Made by a program: the position numbers and the translations under genes. A DNA stretch of 63,643 bases from Bdellovibrio sp. (GTDB lineage Bacteria; Bdellovibrionota; Bdellovibrionia; Bdellovibrionales; Bdellovibrionaceae), in NCBI GenBank assembly GCA_014376435.1, contig JACMRL010000008.1, positions 1 to 63,643 on the forward strand, given 5' to 3'. The stretch's first letter is position 1. Each line of letters opens with the position of its first letter. The notes beneath the pieces are model-generated. The model did no database searches. It was not told where the DNA came from and saw nothing but the letters and a program-made list of their open reading frames with translations. Shown here one piece after another: positions 1 to 7,879 of this stretch.

Positions 1-2
1 GA

Positions 3-1616
3 TACAACGCAGGGTCAGCAATTACATCTGGCGATAATAACGTGGTCATTGGTTCTAACACGGGTTCATCGATTGCAGCTTTATCAAATAATATTTTAAT
101 TGCAGACGGTGCGGGTAACGAAAGAATTCGCGTAAATTCTATAGGTCAAGTTGGTATCGGAACATCGTCACCAACATTTGCACTTACCGTAAGTGGTGAC
201 GTGAACGTCACTGGTAATTTCAAAATTAACGGCGTTAACTTAGCCGCCGGTGGCGGAACGGTGACAAGTGTTAATCCCGCAGCGACGGCTGATAATCCTA
301 TTACTGTAACAACAACAACGACGACACCAACAATCGACATTGCGCGCGCGACAGCTTTTGTAAATGGATACTTAGCATCTTCAGACTTTTCAATCTTCTT
401 AGCTAAAGGTTCAGGATCCGTGACAAGTGCAACCGCAGCGTCTACTTCTGGAAATCCGATTACGGTAAGCGCATCGGGTACATCACCATCGATTGATATT
501 ACAAAAGCAACAGCTTTTGTAAATGGATACTTATCATCTTCAGATTTTTCTACGTTTAACGGTAAGCAAGCCGGATCAACCGAATTAACTAATTTAGCAG
601 CAATAGCAACAACGGGTTTTATGCGTAGAACAGCCGCGAACACTTATTCAACCGTTGCATCAATGGATTTAACCACGCAAGTAATGGGAACACTACCAGC
701 TGTTAACGGTGGTACAGGTCAGTCAAGTTACGCCACGGGTGATTTACTTTACGCTTCTTCAGCTTCTGCATTAACACGATTACCGGCTAGTACGAGCGGT
801 TTTGTTTTAACCAGCACGGGCACTACGACTGCGCCGGCTTGGCAAGCACCAACTGGTGGTTCGATGACTTGTCCGACAAATTATATTTTAGTGCCGAAGT
901 TGTCGGGTTATACAGTCAAAGATTTCTGCGTCGCCAAGTATGAAATGAAAGATGATGGGTATGGCCAGGCGATATCACAAGCCACTGGCAGCCCGTGGGT
1001 CAGCATTAATCGCCCGACATCACGATCCGCGTGCCAGGCATTGGGTGTGGGTTATGATTTGATATCAAATGATCAATGGCAAACGATGGCCCGTGATATT
1101 GCAGACGTCGCCAGTAATTGGTCAACCGGTACAGTTTACAGTGGAGAACTCAATCGCGGCCACAGTGACCTCAGTCCAGGATCTTATTTGATTGCCGATG
1201 CCAGTGATGTGAACGCATGTTCAGGCACGGGACAAACCTGTTCAAATACTGTGTGGAACAGTCAACGACGAACGCACAGGTTATCAAACGGAAATGTAGT
1301 ATGGGATTTTGCTGGAAATGTTTGGGAATGGGTGACAAACAATAATACGGTTGCAAACGCTACTGATAGTCAAATCTCGACTTTTTCATCGGGAATCGTT
1401 CAGCAAAAATATGGTAATGATCAATTTTGTGGATCACCGGTATCATCACCATGGTGTGGATTTGGTCAGGGCATGGTAAATTACATTGCCGGTGCCGTCT
1501 TTCGTGGGGGCGCCTGGAACGATGGATCGAATGCGGGCGTTTTTGCGGCGGCCCTGCTCTACGGCCCCTCGGTCACGGACACCCTTATCGGGTTTCGTTG
1601 TGTCTATCAGCCGTAA
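3..1616 (+). CDS. Surface fibre protein with C-terminal FGE/C-type-lectin-like domain; DGR target (5' partial)
   Basis: The reading frame is open from the left edge, so the N-terminus is missing. The first half is Ser/Thr/Gly-rich, like tail-fibre or adhesin stalks, with a GIGTSSP motif and a repeated unit (TAFVNGYL-x-SSDFS, near 355 and 515). From about 864 a formylglycine-generating-enzyme (SUMF1)-like fold follows, with GNVWEWV, FRGGAWN and the terminal IGFRCVY. Diversity-generating retroelements commonly use this fold to display variable residues, and the last ~30 codons here are a variable repeat. I infer a surface-exposed binding protein, perhaps for prey or substrate recognition. Enzymatic FGE activity is unlikely, because target proteins of this type use the fold as a scaffold. 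Family assignment is confident; the ligand is unknown. Confidence 0.85.
   Translation, partial: YNAGSAITSGDNNVVIGSNTGSSIAALSNNILIADGAGNERIRVNSIGQVGIGTSSPTFALTVSGDVNVTGNFKINGVNLAAGGGTVTSVNPAATADNPITVTTTTTTPTIDIARATAFVNGYLASSDFSIFLAKGSGSVTSATAASTSGNPITVSASGTSPSIDITKATAFVNGYLSSSDFSTFNGKQAGSTELTNLAAIATTGFMRRTAANTYSTVASMDLTTQVMGTLPAVNGGTGQSSYATGDLLYASSASALTRLPASTSGFVLTSTGTTTAPAWQAPTGGSMTCPTNYILVPKLSGYTVKDFCVAKYEMKDDGYGQAISQATGSPWVSINRPTSRSACQALGVGYDLISNDQWQTMARDIADVASNWSTGTVYSGELNRGHSDLSPGSYLIADASDVNACSGTGQTCSNTVWNSQRRTHRLSNGNVVWDFAGNVWEWVTNNNTVANATDSQISTFSSGIVQQKYGNDQFCGSPVSSPWCGFGQGMVNYIAGAVFRGGAWNDGSNAGVFAAALLYGPSVTDTLIGFRCVYQP
1517..1607 (+). repeat. DGR variable repeat (VR)
   Basis: These 91 bp at the 3' end of the fibre gene align without gaps to 2315-2405 at an offset of 798 bp. 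I count 19 differences. Fifteen fall where the downstream copy has A (1521, 1527, 1533, 1548, 1551, 1552, 1557, 1558, 1560, 1568, 1572, 1573, 1578, 1584, 1585). Four do not (1554, 1559 and 1565, T to C; 1575, G to A). The last 21 bp are identical. Adenine-restricted change is the hallmark of mutagenic retrohoming. The homology starts just after the conserved GGAW and ends just before the stop codon. Confidence 0.9.
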
Positions 1617-1619
1617 TTC

Positions 1620-1731
1620 TTCTGGCCAAAGGCCAGAACGTATGAAGCCAGCCTTTTCTTCGGGCGCGCAAGCGCCTGAAGCCCTTTGGATGTCTGCCGA
1701 CAGGCAGAGCTTGGTAGCCAATGAAATTGGC
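1620..1731 (+). other. Array of four hairpins immediately downstream of the VR
   Basis: Four inverted repeats follow the fibre-gene stop codon. (1) An 8-bp perfect stem TTCTGGCC/GGCCAGAA with AAA loop, 1620-1638. (2) A 10-bp stem with one G-T wobble and a GCAA tetraloop, 1658-1681. (3) TCTGCC/GGCAGA with GACA loop, 1693-1708. (4) GCCAAT/ATTGGC with GAA loop, 1717-1731. In characterised DGRs a hairpin or cruciform just after the VR promotes target recognition, and the first hairpin is in exactly that place. The others could be further target elements or a structured 3' UTR. No T-run follows, so a simple terminator is unlikely. Confidence 0.7.
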
Positions 1732-1936
1732 GGCTTGGTACTTGGTTTTACGGAAACAAATTTATATCGCGACAATAAGAGCAATAAAAAAGAATATAAT
1801 TTTTTTACCGCCTAAAAAGCGGTCAGTTTATCGTTGTCATTGTAAAAATCATTCCTGAAGGTGCATATCTGTCGAGTATGTATCCGACTGGAAAAAGATA
1901 TCGTAATAACCACAAAAATTTCGAAAAGGTAAAAAT

Positions 1937-2248
1937 ATGAAAAAACCGAAAATATCCTTTCGCGTGCTCGGAGACTCTGGACCACTTTCAATATCTTGGT
2001 TCGCGGGCCCTAAAGGGGATGCGGTAGAATCTAATAATAGCATTGGCGTGGGATTTTTTTCGCCTGATGGTGAATTATTGGCCGTGGAATTCGATGATCT
2101 AGAACAAAAAAAAGATCACCAAATTCTTGAATTCGATCGCTATCAGATCGAGGTTGAAATCAATAATGGCAAAGTTTCGCATAAACTTAAAGAAGTAAAA
2201 AAGATTAACCGAAAAAAAACGAGACGTGCAACGCCTGCAGATTTATAA
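1937..2248 (+). CDS. Small protein of unknown function between VR and TR
   Basis: A 103-residue protein that I do not recognise. It has no signal peptide or membrane segment. The first ~75 residues look beta-rich (for example GVGFFSPDGELLAVEFDDL), and the C-terminus is very basic (KKINRKKTRR), suggesting nucleic-acid contact. The start has a weak AAGG about 7 nt upstream. It occupies the place where DGR cassettes often encode the accessory protein Avd, but Avd is a helical bundle and this does not resemble one. A DGR-related role is only a positional inference. Confidence 0.6.
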   Translation: MKKPKISFRVLGDSGPLSISWFAGPKGDAVESNNSIGVGFFSPDGELLAVEFDDLEQKKDHQILEFDRYQIEVEINNGKVSHKLKEVKKINRKKTRRATPADL

Positions 2249-2314
2249 ATTTACGTGTTAAAAACCACTTCAAGTATTATTCAGATTAATGTTCAGAAAG
2301 CCGCAGAACTGATT

Positions 2315-2405
2315 GAACAATGGAACGAATACGGGCGTTTTTGCGACGAACTTGAATAACGGTCCATCGAACGCGAACACCAATATCGGGTTTCGTTGTG
2401 TCTAT
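2315..2405 (+). repeat. DGR template repeat (TR)
   Basis: This is the non-coding partner of the VR at 1517-1607. Read in the VR frame it is rich in AAY and other A-bearing codons exactly where the protein varies (LNNGTNTGVFATN, then NNGPSNANTN-IGFRCVY). Of 26 adenines, 15 are substituted in the VR, against 4 of the 65 other bases. Homology stops abruptly at both ends: upstream of 2315 there is no match to the RGGAW-coding region. That argues against a decayed second copy of the fibre gene. Confidence 0.88.
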
Positions 2406-2588
2406 GTTCGAGTGGCGTCGCCAGACTTGGAATATATAATAAGAATAACAAGGCGGATGGTTTTAATTCAGCGGTGAATATTGTAAATTTATTTTTACTT
2501 TGCAAAGTCACTCTTTAAAACCCTTGTAACAGAAGTAATATTAAGAAATCTGCTGTGCAGATTTAAAGATATATTTCTAAGGCACGAA

Positions 2589-2657
2589 CGGACTGGCGAC
2601 AGGGCTGCGTTCTGTAAAATAGCTTTGTGTTGTTTACAGAACGAGTCCGAATTTTTT
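2589..2657 (+). terminator. Long two-part stem with T-run, likely Rho-independent terminator
   Basis: The outer stem is CGGACT (2589-2594) with AGTCCG (2644-2649). The inner 11-bp perfect stem is 2608-2618 with 2633-2643 (CGTTCTGTAAA/TTTACAGAACG) and has a 14-nt loop. Six T residues follow at 2652-2657. The 13-nt one-sided bulge makes the structure more elaborate than a simple terminator, so it could also be a functional part of the TR RNA. Confidence 0.6.
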
Positions 2658-2704
2658 AGAATTAAATTAGAATGAGCCCTCTAAACGTCTCATCTTGAGA
2701 TTAA

Positions 2705-3097
2705 ATGCGGACCTTACTTCAATTTCCCCTCGGAAAAGCCGATAAGTTAACTATGAACAAAGAGACTCCTTATGCCAGTAACCGCCGCAAATTTCCCCGC
2801 AAAGCTTTTCGTAAAACCTTGAGTTTTATTTCGAAAGGCGATTCCGAGGTTGTTGACGGCGTTGAAATCGGCGAGGGTGGAATTTCTTTTAGATCCAACC
2901 GCAAGATGGTGGCCGAACAAAAACTGATCGTGAATTTCTTTTTACCCGAGGGAGATTTTTTCTCGGTGCGGACGACGCTTAAGAACGTACAAAACTCTTC
3001 GCAGATGTTTACTTATGGCGTGAGCTTTGATGACGTGCCATTAGCCTTAAAACGACAAATCCGAGCCTATGTAGCTCGGACTTTCATGACTAACTAA
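2705..3097 (+). CDS. PilZ-domain protein
   Basis: A 130-residue single-domain PilZ-type protein. The N-terminal RRKFPRK supplies the RxxxR arginine motif, and the strand pattern through GVSFDDVP and a C-terminal helix fit PilZ. The second c-di-GMP motif, usually (D/N)xSxxG, appears as EIGEGGISF and lacks the Asp/Asn and Ser, so nucleotide binding may be weak or lost. An in-frame ATG at 2753 (MNKETPYAS) is an alternative start; neither start has a strong Shine-Dalgarno. A 7-bp hairpin (3060-3080) and an 8-bp inverted repeat (3089-3114) overlap the 3' end. Likely a cytoplasmic c-di-GMP effector or a degenerate relative. Confidence 0.8.
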   Translation: MRTLLQFPLGKADKLTMNKETPYASNRRKFPRKAFRKTLSFISKGDSEVVDGVEIGEGGISFRSNRKMVAEQKLIVNFFLPEGDFFSVRTTLKNVQNSSQMFTYGVSFDDVPLALKRQIRAYVARTFMTN

Positions 3098-3161
3098 GTT
3101 TTCACCTAGTTAGTTTATATTCAGGTTCAATTTCTTAGATCCTAAAACTAGAAAAAACTAA

Positions 3162-3434
3162 TTACTTAGTTCCGATCGCTTTGTGAACTTGCGTTGATAC
3201 GCGAGAAATTTTACGTGCTGCCGTTGATTTGTTGAAAACGCCTTTTTGCGCGGCTTTCATCATTTGGCTTGTATAGTAAGATAGTAATTCAGGGATCGCC
3301 TTTGAATCCTTTTTTTGGATCGCAGACATCAAAGATTTTTCGCCCGTACGAACTTTTGATTTACGGTTCGTGTTTACTGCGTTTTTCTTAACGGCCTGAC
3401 GGGCTCTTTTCGCTGCTGACTTGTGTTGTGCCAA
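3162..3434 (-). CDS. rpsT: Ribosomal protein S20, TTG start
   Basis: A 90-residue, Lys/Arg-rich protein starting (M)AQHKSAAKRARQAVKKN, typical of bS20 of the 30S subunit. The conserved start falls on a TTG codon at 3434 with GGAGG about 7 nt upstream; the open frame runs further back but has no family homology there. S20 of E. coli also starts with UUG, where it helps limit expression in an autoregulatory loop, so the same control may operate here. It is divergent from murJ, with about 60 bp between the likely starts. Confidence 0.96.
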   Translation of the reverse strand: MAQHKSAAKRARQAVKKNAVNTNRKSKVRTGEKSLMSAIQKKDSKAIPELLSYYTSQMMKAAQKGVFNKSTAARKISRVSTQVHKAIGTK

Positions 3435-3494
3435 GGTATAACCTCCATAAAGATGACTTAAAAATATCAAAAAATAACCAGCTAAGGAGTTAAC

Positions 3495-5096
3495 ATAGAG
3501 CATCCAGACAAGCAAGCGCTTTCCCGAAACGAATCTGGAAGAAGCGAGCAATCCGTTCTAAAAAACGCCGTTAAAATGGCTTTTGGAACCATGACCAGCC
3601 GGGTGCTGGGTCAGTTGCGCGAGAGTTTGCTGGCCGCTTACTTCGATAAGCGGGTTACCGATGCCTGGGCGGCGGCTTTCCGCGTGCCTAACATGTTCCG
3701 TAGGCTACTTGGCGAAGGTTCACTATCCGTTAGCTTTATTCCGGTCTTTGTCGAGGCCCGCCATGCCGATAACGTCAGAGCCCAAAATTTAGTCAATTCG
3801 GTTTATACATTTTTATTACTTATTTTAGGGGCTTTAACCACTTTTGGAGTTTTGCATCCAGAGCCTTTACTTAATTTGGTCTTAGATCCGGCCTATATCG
3901 CCAATACTGAAAAATACCTATTAACCTTACGCCTGACCAAATTGATGTTTGGTTTTATTTTCTTTATCAGCTCGTACGCTTTTATCATGGGTATTTTAAA
4001 TGCCTTGGGGCAATTCTCGTTACCAGCTTTGGCTCCAACTTTATGGAATCTATGCATGATTATTTCGACGGTACTTCCGCACGATTGGTTTCCAGTTTTA
4101 GGGGATCAGTTAGCCTGGGGAGTTTTAATCGGCGGAGTCTTGCAGGCGGGTTTGTTATTGCCGGCTTTAATCAAGGCGGGTTATCTGCCAAAAATTTCTT
4201 TTGATTATAAAAATAAAGATTTTCAAAAAGTAATTCGTAATATGGGGCCGGGTTTGATCGGGATGGGGCTTTTGCAATTTACGACGATTGTGAATTTACG
4301 TTTTGCCTCTTCGCTGGTTGAGGGAACGATTTCCTATATTAATTACGTGGATCGTTTGATCGAGTTACCGCTTTCTTTAATCTCGGTCAGTTTAGGTACG
4401 GCTTTATTACCAGCGCTATCCGGTTTTTTAGCGCGTAATGAGCGTTCGAAGATCGGGCAGACGGCTCAGCATTATTTAGAGCTTAATTTATTACTGACGA
4501 TGGCGGCGGCGGCCGGTTTATACACTTTGGCGGAACCCATCGTGCAGCTTTTGTTCGGGCGCGGTAAGTTTACTCCACATGATGTCATTATATGTTCGCA
4601 GATTCTAAAAACTTACTGCTGGATTATGATTTTTGCCAGTGGAGTGCGGGTTTTAACTCCGGCATACTTTGCGGTGAAGAATACTTGGTTTCCGGCGGTA
4701 GTATCAGCAATTTGTTTAACGGCACATATTATCATTGCTCCGTTATTTATGGCGCAGTGGGGTGTTCACGGGCTGATGATTTCGACGATTTTTAGTGCGA
4801 CGCTGAATTTAATTTTACTACTGATTTTCTTTCCGCGTTTTGTTTCGGTCTTTAATTATAAAGGTTTTTTGAAAAATTTTGCGATTTTCTTTTTACTGGC
4901 GGCTATCACGGGCGGAGTCGCGCAGAGTTTTTATCTGCTGCGTCCGTTTTTAAGTTTTGGATTTTTTGGATTATTATTAGCGTTATCAATCAGTGGGGGA
5001 TTCGCTTTGCTAGTCTTTATTGCGGCCGGGCGCCTTTTTGGAGTCACCCTGGTTACCGAAGCATTAACCCGTGTAAAGCGACGATTTGTTAAATAG
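3495..5096 (+). CDS. murJ: Lipid II flippase MurJ (non-standard start proposed)
   Basis: Multi-spanning MOP-superfamily flippase that moves lipid II across the inner membrane for peptidoglycan synthesis. MurJ signatures include TSRVLGQLRES, the RxPNMFRRLLGEG segment and SVSFIPVF. The first ATG in frame is 3576, but MurJ-like sequence continues upstream of it (EQSVLKNAVKM), and the frame is open back to 3486 without any ATG, GTG or TTG. A strong AAGGAG (3484-3489) sits 5 nt before an ATA codon at 3495, so I place the start there, giving about 533 residues. Otherwise the start is 3576 or there is a sequence error. It faces the gliding cluster convergently. Confidence 0.85.
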   Translation: MEHPDKQALSRNESGRSEQSVLKNAVKMAFGTMTSRVLGQLRESLLAAYFDKRVTDAWAAAFRVPNMFRRLLGEGSLSVSFIPVFVEARHADNVRAQNLVNSVYTFLLLILGALTTFGVLHPEPLLNLVLDPAYIANTEKYLLTLRLTKLMFGFIFFISSYAFIMGILNALGQFSLPALAPTLWNLCMIISTVLPHDWFPVLGDQLAWGVLIGGVLQAGLLLPALIKAGYLPKISFDYKNKDFQKVIRNMGPGLIGMGLLQFTTIVNLRFASSLVEGTISYINYVDRLIELPLSLISVSLGTALLPALSGFLARNERSKIGQTAQHYLELNLLLTMAAAAGLYTLAEPIVQLLFGRGKFTPHDVIICSQILKTYCWIMIFASGVRVLTPAYFAVKNTWFPAVVSAICLTAHIIIAPLFMAQWGVHGLMISTIFSATLNLILLLIFFPRFVSVFNYKGFLKNFAIFFLLAAITGGVAQSFYLLRPFLSFGFFGLLLALSISGGFALLVFIAAGRLFGVTLVTEALTRVKRRFVK

Positions 5097-5111
5097 TTAT
5101 CGGTCAGCTTA

Positions 5112-5768
5112 CTATTTTCCGTCGGTTGCTAAACCTTGATACGTATCGTGAATCTTTTGTTGTTTCTCGGATTCAGATGCCCAACGTTTGGATTCACCTT
5201 CGTAACCTTTTTTCTTATTCAACCATGTTGATTCTTCCGAAGCTAAAGTGCGAATTGATTGAATCGTTTTAGATTCTTGCACACGTAATTCGCCTTCGCG
5301 GTCTTTCCAAGATTTTTTCTCGTCACCGGTCATTTTTAATTGACTTTGGTAATCGGCAATAACGGCTTCGCGTTTGGCCTGGTTTTGTTTTACTTGCAGA
5401 ATCATTTGTTCTAACTGTTCAAGCTGTTTAGCTTCGGCTTGTTGGTTTTCTTTTTCTTGCACGATGAGCTGGTTAATATCTCGCTCTTGTAAAAGAACTT
5501 TTTTAAGTGAGTCGTTATTTTTAACAATCTCTCCCGAAACAGTTTCTTTTTGTTTTTGTACGGTGGTTTTGGCTTTAACCACTTCGTTTACGTTTTTACT
5601 GACGATAGCAAGATTACGCTCGTATTCTTGCTTATTCGATTTTGAATTATCTAAGTTAGATTTAATCTTATCTAAACCGTTATTTGCGGTCATTGGTTCC
5701 GCACGCACTGCGTACGATGCTAATAATAAACCGGTTAAGATTGTTGTTAATACGATATTTCTTTTCAT
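5112..5768 (-). CDS. Exported coiled-coil protein of the gliding cluster
   Basis: About 218 residues. The start chosen at 5768 gives MKRNIVLTTILTGLLLASYAVRA, a clear signal peptide. The rest is charged, helical heptad-like sequence rich in Gln, Glu and Lys, expected to form a long periplasmic coiled coil. Its ATG overlaps the stop codon of the TPR gene upstream by one base (TAATG), so it is translationally coupled and is the last gene of the minus-strand cluster. No enzymatic motif is visible. A structural or adaptor role in the envelope-spanning gliding complex is inferred from position only. Confidence 0.75.
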   Translation of the reverse strand: MKRNIVLTTILTGLLLASYAVRAEPMTANNGLDKIKSNLDNSKSNKQEYERNLAIVSKNVNEVVKAKTTVQKQKETVSGEIVKNNDSLKKVLLQERDINQLIVQEKENQQAEAKQLEQLEQMILQVKQNQAKREAVIADYQSQLKMTGDEKKSWKDREGELRVQESKTIQSIRTLASEESTWLNKKKGYEGESKRWASESEKQQKIHDTYQGLATDGK

Positions 5769-7855
5769 TAGGTGCCCCCTTGAGCTACTTCGTCTGGTGC
5801 GCAAACATTTTTAAGTGAAGAACGGTAGTGGCCAATTTCATCTTCCCAAACTTCGCCTTTAAATTTCCATTTATAACTTTGATCCTCTGTCGGAGTTAAA
5901 GCGGCAGGGGTACGGTCGCTAATTTCTCCGCCTGCCATTTGGTATCGGATATGTTCGCCGGCACCTGAATAAATTTCGTACGAAAGAACATCTTTTTGAT
6001 CGACTAAATTTCCTAAAGCCGCAACAAAGTCATTGTAACGTGATTGTAAATTCTTTGAAGCCTGCAAACGCAGGTTTGCTTTTTCGCTTTCAAGGCGTTC
6101 TAAAGCAGCTAAGCGCATCTTTTTTACACCTTCGCGTGCCCGGCTGGTGATCATATGTTCTACGGCCACGGCTAAGAAAGTTTGTTCAGTTTTATGAATG
6201 CGATCGGCCGGAGCTTTTTCTCTTTTTAAGGCGGCTAGAGCATTTTTAGATTGCAGCATCCGTAAACGGGCTTCACGCTCTTTACGGATCAGATCAATCG
6301 TAATTTTATTAAAACGTGAATTTTCATCCTCGTAGTTATTTAGTTGTTTTTGAAATGCGGTGTAGACGGGATGGCGAGCTAGTTCTACGATGAAGGCACG
6401 TGGAACTCCATCAACTTCTTGTTGATCTGTATTTCTAAACCAAGTTTTTACTAGTTCGTAGTATTTTACCGGGTCTTTATTTTCTTTTTGGAATGCTTCT
6501 AGTTTTTCTTGAACGGGAGCATATCGTTTTTTCAAATCATTTAATACGCTAACGCCGTCACCGAATTGACAAAGGTTTAAATAGCCAACCGTGCGCACGA
6601 TGTATGTATCTGGCGCGTAAGCCTTTTTGAAAAAGTCAGTATGTAATGAAAACATATTTCCGGCCGCACCTTCGTGGTCGCCCGCTAAGATTTGCGTCCA
6701 AGCTTCTTCTACCATGGCTTGTAACCAGCTGGGGCTTGATTTATCGATTTTTAAATACATTTTGTATGCGGCAGCGTAATTACCTTTTTGAAAATGCAGT
6801 CGTGCCAATGTCAACGCTGATAAGTTTCTAATTTCATTTTTCTTTTTATCTTCGATAAGAGGCCAAGAGGTTTCTAAATCAGAAATTGCGGTGTCAACCT
6901 GACCTTGGCGGTAATTGAAAATTGCTTTTAATAAAAGTGCATCTGGATAAAGCGGGGATTTAGGGCCGATAAACATCAATGCTGCTTCTAATTGACCTAG
7001 GTCACCTTTATTTGAATAGTATTTTGCTTTTTTAAGTAAATACGTATCGTTTGCAGTAACATCTAAGTCGAAAGCTTCTACCAGGGGTTCAATTAAACCT
7101 ACGTCCGAAGTTTCTAAAGCCGAAACATTTTTTACTAAACTTTCGGTCGCCATTTTTTTCAAAGTTAAATCTTTAGTTTCTTTGGTTACTTGAATCATCT
7201 TGTTACGAAATTCAGAATAAAGACCTAATCCGTACGCCGTTTGAGCGTAGTGAAATAAAGCTTGCGAACGATATTCTGGAACTTCCATTAATTCGACGAA
7301 TAGGCTCATCGCTAGATCATATTTCTTTTGGTATTCTAAAAAAATGAGTGCTTGAAGCATTTTATATTCGTCGGGTTTAATCTCGACTAAGTTTTGTAAA
7401 GTAACTTGGGGATTAGCCGTCAATGGATCAACTGTAATTGCTAATGGAGCTACGAAGGGAACCGCCTCGATTTTTTTTTCATCAAAAAGCTTTTTTGCCT
7501 CCGCTACGGTACGTAGTTGCAATTCAGGAAGTTTAACTAAATCCGGAGATTTTAAAGTTTTAAGCTGGGGTAAATTTAAATTACGGTTCGGTGGAAGCTG
7601 TAATTGCATTTCTTTAGCTTCCACTTGACGTTCTTCCCCAATATCTAATTTAGGAATTTCTTTTACTTTGTAAACTTGATTCCCTTTCTTCTGAACTAAA
7701 TCAAAAGCGGGTACCCCGGATTGACGAAATTTTAAATTAACCGAGGGTTTGCGGCCTTCAGATTTGGTAATCATCGCTTCTTCTGCAAAAGCGGAAGCTG
7801 AGATCAGTAGAGATGTGGTAACCAGAACTTTTCGATAGAATTTTCTATTCAACAT
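5768..7855 (-). CDS. Periplasmic TPR-type protein (gliding cluster)
   Basis: A 695-residue protein with N-terminal signal peptide (KVLVTTSLLISASAFA). A Pro/Leu-rich stretch follows at about 60-115, then repeated helix-turn-helix segments resembling tetratricopeptide repeats (about 165-430), and a charged helical region (about 510-620). TPR proteins of this size accompany Agl/Glt gliding motors in Myxococcus, where they act as periplasmic scaffolds. It lies downstream of the outer-membrane barrel gene with a 24-bp gap and poor ribosome binding site, so translation may depend on coupling. The exact Glt homologue cannot be named from sequence inspection alone. Confidence 0.7.
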   Translation of the reverse strand: MLNRKFYRKVLVTTSLLISASAFAEEAMITKSEGRKPSVNLKFRQSGVPAFDLVQKKGNQVYKVKEIPKLDIGEERQVEAKEMQLQLPPNRNLNLPQLKTLKSPDLVKLPELQLRTVAEAKKLFDEKKIEAVPFVAPLAITVDPLTANPQVTLQNLVEIKPDEYKMLQALIFLEYQKKYDLAMSLFVELMEVPEYRSQALFHYAQTAYGLGLYSEFRNKMIQVTKETKDLTLKKMATESLVKNVSALETSDVGLIEPLVEAFDLDVTANDTYLLKKAKYYSNKGDLGQLEAALMFIGPKSPLYPDALLLKAIFNYRQGQVDTAISDLETSWPLIEDKKKNEIRNLSALTLARLHFQKGNYAAAYKMYLKIDKSSPSWLQAMVEEAWTQILAGDHEGAAGNMFSLHTDFFKKAYAPDTYIVRTVGYLNLCQFGDGVSVLNDLKKRYAPVQEKLEAFQKENKDPVKYYELVKTWFRNTDQQEVDGVPRAFIVELARHPVYTAFQKQLNNYEDENSRFNKITIDLIRKEREARLRMLQSKNALAALKREKAPADRIHKTEQTFLAVAVEHMITSRAREGVKKMRLAALERLESEKANLRLQASKNLQSRYNDFVAALGNLVDQKDVLSYEIYSGAGEHIRYQMAGGEISDRTPAALTPTEDQSYKWKFKGEVWEDEIGHYRSSLKNVCAPDEVAQGGT

Positions 7856-7879
7856 TCATGTACGTAATTTACTTCACCC

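Larger units (their letters stand above)
2249..2657 (+). ncRNA. Probable TR-containing DGR RNA region
   Basis: No protein gene is supported here. The region contains the template repeat (2315-2405), then an 8-bp perfect hairpin AAATCTGC/GCAGATTT (2546-2564), then the terminator-like long stem ending in a T-run at 2652-2657. DGR function requires an RNA spanning the TR and several hundred nt of 3' flank, and the layout fits such a transcript. I could not identify its 5' end; it may be read through from the small gene upstream. Confidence 0.5.

Noticed and set aside
2290..2420. Template repeat as remnant of a duplicated fibre gene
   Set aside because: Homology is confined to 91 bp, stops sharply at both sides, and differences are adenine-biased, which a decayed duplicate would not show.
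2594..2608. TGGCGA-CAGGG-CTGC resembles a sigma54 promoter before the PilZ gene
   Set aside because: It lies inside the long terminator-like stem and matches only the GG/GC core; the composition of the stem explains it better.
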